Shown here one piece after another: positions 33,948-35,214 of a DNA stretch of 35,214 nucleotides. The notes under the pieces are model-generated. The model was not told the DNA's origin, ran no database searches, and was given only the letters and a program-made list of their open reading frames with translations. Both the position numbers and the translations under genes were made by a program. This stretch comes from CAXYVC01 sp964292295. GTDB taxonomy: Bacteria > Acidobacteriota > Holophagae > Holophagales > Holophagaceae. The stretch's first letter is position 1, and each line of letters opens with the position of its first letter. Location: assembly GCA_964292295.1 (NCBI GenBank), contig CAXYVC010000019.1:1-35214 (forward strand), written 5' to 3'.

Positions 33948-33951
33948 CTCC

Positions 33952-34983
33952 ATGCGCCTGCTCCGCTGCCTCCTCGCGCCCCTGGCCCCCCTCTACGGGG
34001 GCGTCGTGCGGGCCCGCAACCGCGCCTTCGACGCCCACCCCGAGCGCAGCGCACGGGTTCCGGTGCCCGTCCTCTCCATCGGCAACCTCAGCACCGGCGG
34101 CACGGGCAAGACGCCCGTGACCCTCTTCCTCGCGCAAGGTCTGGCTGCGGCGGGCTGGACGAACCGGATCCTCTCCCGGGGCTACGGAGGGCGGCGGGAC
34201 GTGGATCCCATGGATGTCGAACCCGGCTCGGACCCGGCCCAAGTGGGGGACGAGCCCCTGATGATGGCCCGCGCCCTGGGAACCGACCGGGTGGTGGTGG
34301 GCCGCCGCCGCCACGCCGCTGCCCTGCGCGCCCTGTCCGCGGATCCCCCGCCGCGCCTGCTGCTGCTGGACGACGGCTTCCAGCACCGCGCCCTTCGCCG
34401 GGACCTGGACCTGCTGCTCCTCGACGGCGTGCGCCGCTGGGGCAACGGGCGCATGCTGCCCCGGGGCGACCTGCGGGAGCCCATGGAGAGCGCGGCGCGC
34501 GCCCACGCGCTGGTCGTCACCCGGGGCGGCCGGGCTCCGCGCGCAGAGGTGGAAGCCTGGTGGGCCCGGTACGGCTCCGGGGGACCCGTGTTCTACCTGG
34601 ACTTCGCCATCCGGGCCCTGCGCCGGCACGGCACCGGCGAGCGGCGAGAACTCCCCGGAGATCTGGGCCCCTGCCTGGCCTTCTGCGCCCTGGGCCACCC
34701 GGAGGCCTTCTATGCGGACCTGCTGGTGGCGGGCCTCTGCTGGACCGGGACCCGGAGCTTCCGGGACCACCAGTCCTTCAGCCCCGCCGCGCTGCGCGCC
34801 CTGGCCCGGGAAGCCCGCGCCCAGGGCGCCACGGCCCTGGTGTGCACCGAGAAGGATGCGGTGAAGCTGCCTGGGGATGCGGAGACGCTCCTGGAGCTTC
34901 CCCTCTGGGTGGCCGAGCAGAGCGTCCTCGGTGGCGAGGCGCTCCTGGCCTTCGTGCAGGCGCGCCTGGCCCCGCCCGCCTGA
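33952..34983 (+). CDS. lpxK: tetraacyldisaccharide 4'-kinase LpxK
   Basis: LpxK phosphorylates the 4' position of the lipid A disaccharide at the inner membrane. The 343-residue protein has a hydrophobic N-terminus (about 3-19, membrane association), the P-loop GNLSTGGTGKT (44-54), SRGYGGR (75-81) and the catalytic segment LDDGFQHR (139-146), where the Asp and His of the family lie. The length is typical. It is separated from lpxA by 16 kb. No ribosome binding site is seen; the predicted transcript is leaderless. tRNA-Gly lies 49 nt downstream on the same strand. Confidence 0.95.
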   Translation: MRLLRCLLAPLAPLYGGVVRARNRAFDAHPERSARVPVPVLSIGNLSTGGTGKTPVTLFLAQGLAAAGWTNRILSRGYGGRRDVDPMDVEPGSDPAQVGDEPLMMARALGTDRVVVGRRRHAAALRALSADPPPRLLLLDDGFQHRALRRDLDLLLLDGVRRWGNGRMLPRGDLREPMESAARAHALVVTRGGRAPRAEVEAWWARYGSGGPVFYLDFAIRALRRHGTGERRELPGDLGPCLAFCALGHPEAFYADLLVAGLCWTGTRSFRDHQSFSPAALRALAREARAQGATALVCTEKDAVKLPGDAETLLELPLWVAEQSVLGGEALLAFVQARLAPPA

Positions 34984-35017
34984 AGGCCGGGCCTTCCCAG
35001 GCGCGCCCCGCCTCTGC

Positions 35018-35023
35018 TAGCCT
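35018..35023 (+). promoter_or_regulatory. extended -10 promoter element for tRNA-Gly
   Basis: TGC-TAGCCT lies 9 nt before the mature tRNA 5' end. The same hexamer stands before lpxK. A start near 35030 would give a primary transcript with only a few extra 5' bases. Confidence 0.45.
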
Positions 35024-35032
35024 GGACCTCCC

Positions 35033-35107
35033 GCGGGCGTAGTTCAGTGGTAGAACGCAAGCTTCCCAAGCTTGATGTCGTGGGTTCAATCCCCATCGCC
35101 CGCTCCA
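35033..35107 (+). tRNA. tRNA-Gly, anticodon CCC
   Basis: A complete cloverleaf can be folded by hand. The acceptor GCGGGCG pairs with CGCCCGC. The D arm is GTTC/GAAC. The anticodon arm has stem CAAGC/GCTTG and loop TTCCCAA, so the anticodon is CCC, reading GGG. The variable loop is ATGTC, and the T arm GTGGG/CCCAT encloses TTCAATC. Discriminator T and an encoded CCA end it. The 22-nt anticodon-arm-plus-variable-loop sequence recurs inverted at 31901-31922. Confidence 0.96.
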
Positions 35108-35112
35108 GCAAG

Positions 35113-35140
35113 AAGGCTCCGGCAACCCCGGGGCCTTTCT
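35113..35140 (+). terminator. intrinsic terminator after tRNA-Gly
   Basis: A 10-bp stem (AAGGCTCCGG with CCGGGGCCTT, one T-G pair, 5-nt loop) is followed by TCT, so the T run spans TTTCT. It lies 5 nt beyond the CCA end. Confidence 0.8.
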
Positions 35141-35214
35141 GTGGGCACTGGGGGGTTGTGTTGCAACCCAAAGGATAAAAAACTGGTTGTTTGTGGTTAT
35201 CCGCAGGGAAACAG

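Noticed and set aside
35153..35169. A second terminator downstream of the tRNA
   Set aside because: A 6-bp stem (GGGTTG/CAACCC) with no following T run; may be chance.

Overview
The window is a dense, GC-rich stretch of a Gram-negative bacterial chromosome. Lipid A genes (lpxA, lpxK), a TonB system and an outer-membrane receptor with an N-terminal carboxypeptidase-regulatory domain show an outer membrane. The futalosine-route gene mqnA, the Oar-like receptor, a PPi-type phosphofructokinase and the overall gene style suggest Acidobacteriota, probably class Holophagae (Geothrix/Holophaga-like). That placement is inference from gene content, not a database match.

Layout. 1-2854 (minus): a TonB energy-transduction operon, tonB-exbB-exbD-exbD. 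3105-7448 (plus): tgt-yajC-secDF, closed by a strong terminator. 7572-9426 (plus): a phosphofructokinase with PPi-dependent residues and an exported SagB/nitroreductase-like protein, closed by a hairpin terminator shared with the convergent operon. 9494-15812 (minus): a TonB-dependent Oar-like receptor followed by a large NHL-propeller lipoprotein, a likely receptor/surface-lipoprotein pair powered by the TonB operon. 16041-19993 (minus): a GAF/HD-GYP signalling protein, fabZ, lpxA and era. 19983-21601 (plus): a TrmA/RlmD-type methyltransferase and speD. 21477-22097 (minus): ogt, overlapping speD tail to tail. 22215-26622 (plus): mqnA, the prolidase pepQ and a secreted dipeptidyl-peptidase IV. 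26632-29971 (minus): murG, a CtpA-like S41 protein that has lost its catalytic dyad, and a YibQ-type divergent polysaccharide deacetylase. 30077-31837 (plus): etfB-etfA with a terminator. 31927-33888 (minus): a cNMP-binding/FHA protein, a 75-residue protein and an exported coiled-coil retropepsin. 33952-34983 (plus): lpxK, then tRNA-Gly(CCC) with its own terminator and an AT-richer window edge.

Most genes are housekeeping (envelope biogenesis, secretion, electron transfer, RNA modification). The best candidates for something new are: a 22-nt exact copy of the tRNA-Gly anticodon arm lying inverted 3.1 kb away; the cNMP-FHA / small protein / retropepsin operon; an S41 pseudoprotease between murG and yibQ; four genes whose only visible promoter element is a -10-like hexamer exactly 6 nt before the ATG, which predicts leaderless mRNAs; and overlapping gene ends at speD/ogt and rlmD/HD-GYP. 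No CRISPR array, insertion sequence, transposase or phage gene was seen. No stretch longer than about 300 bases lacks a gene.
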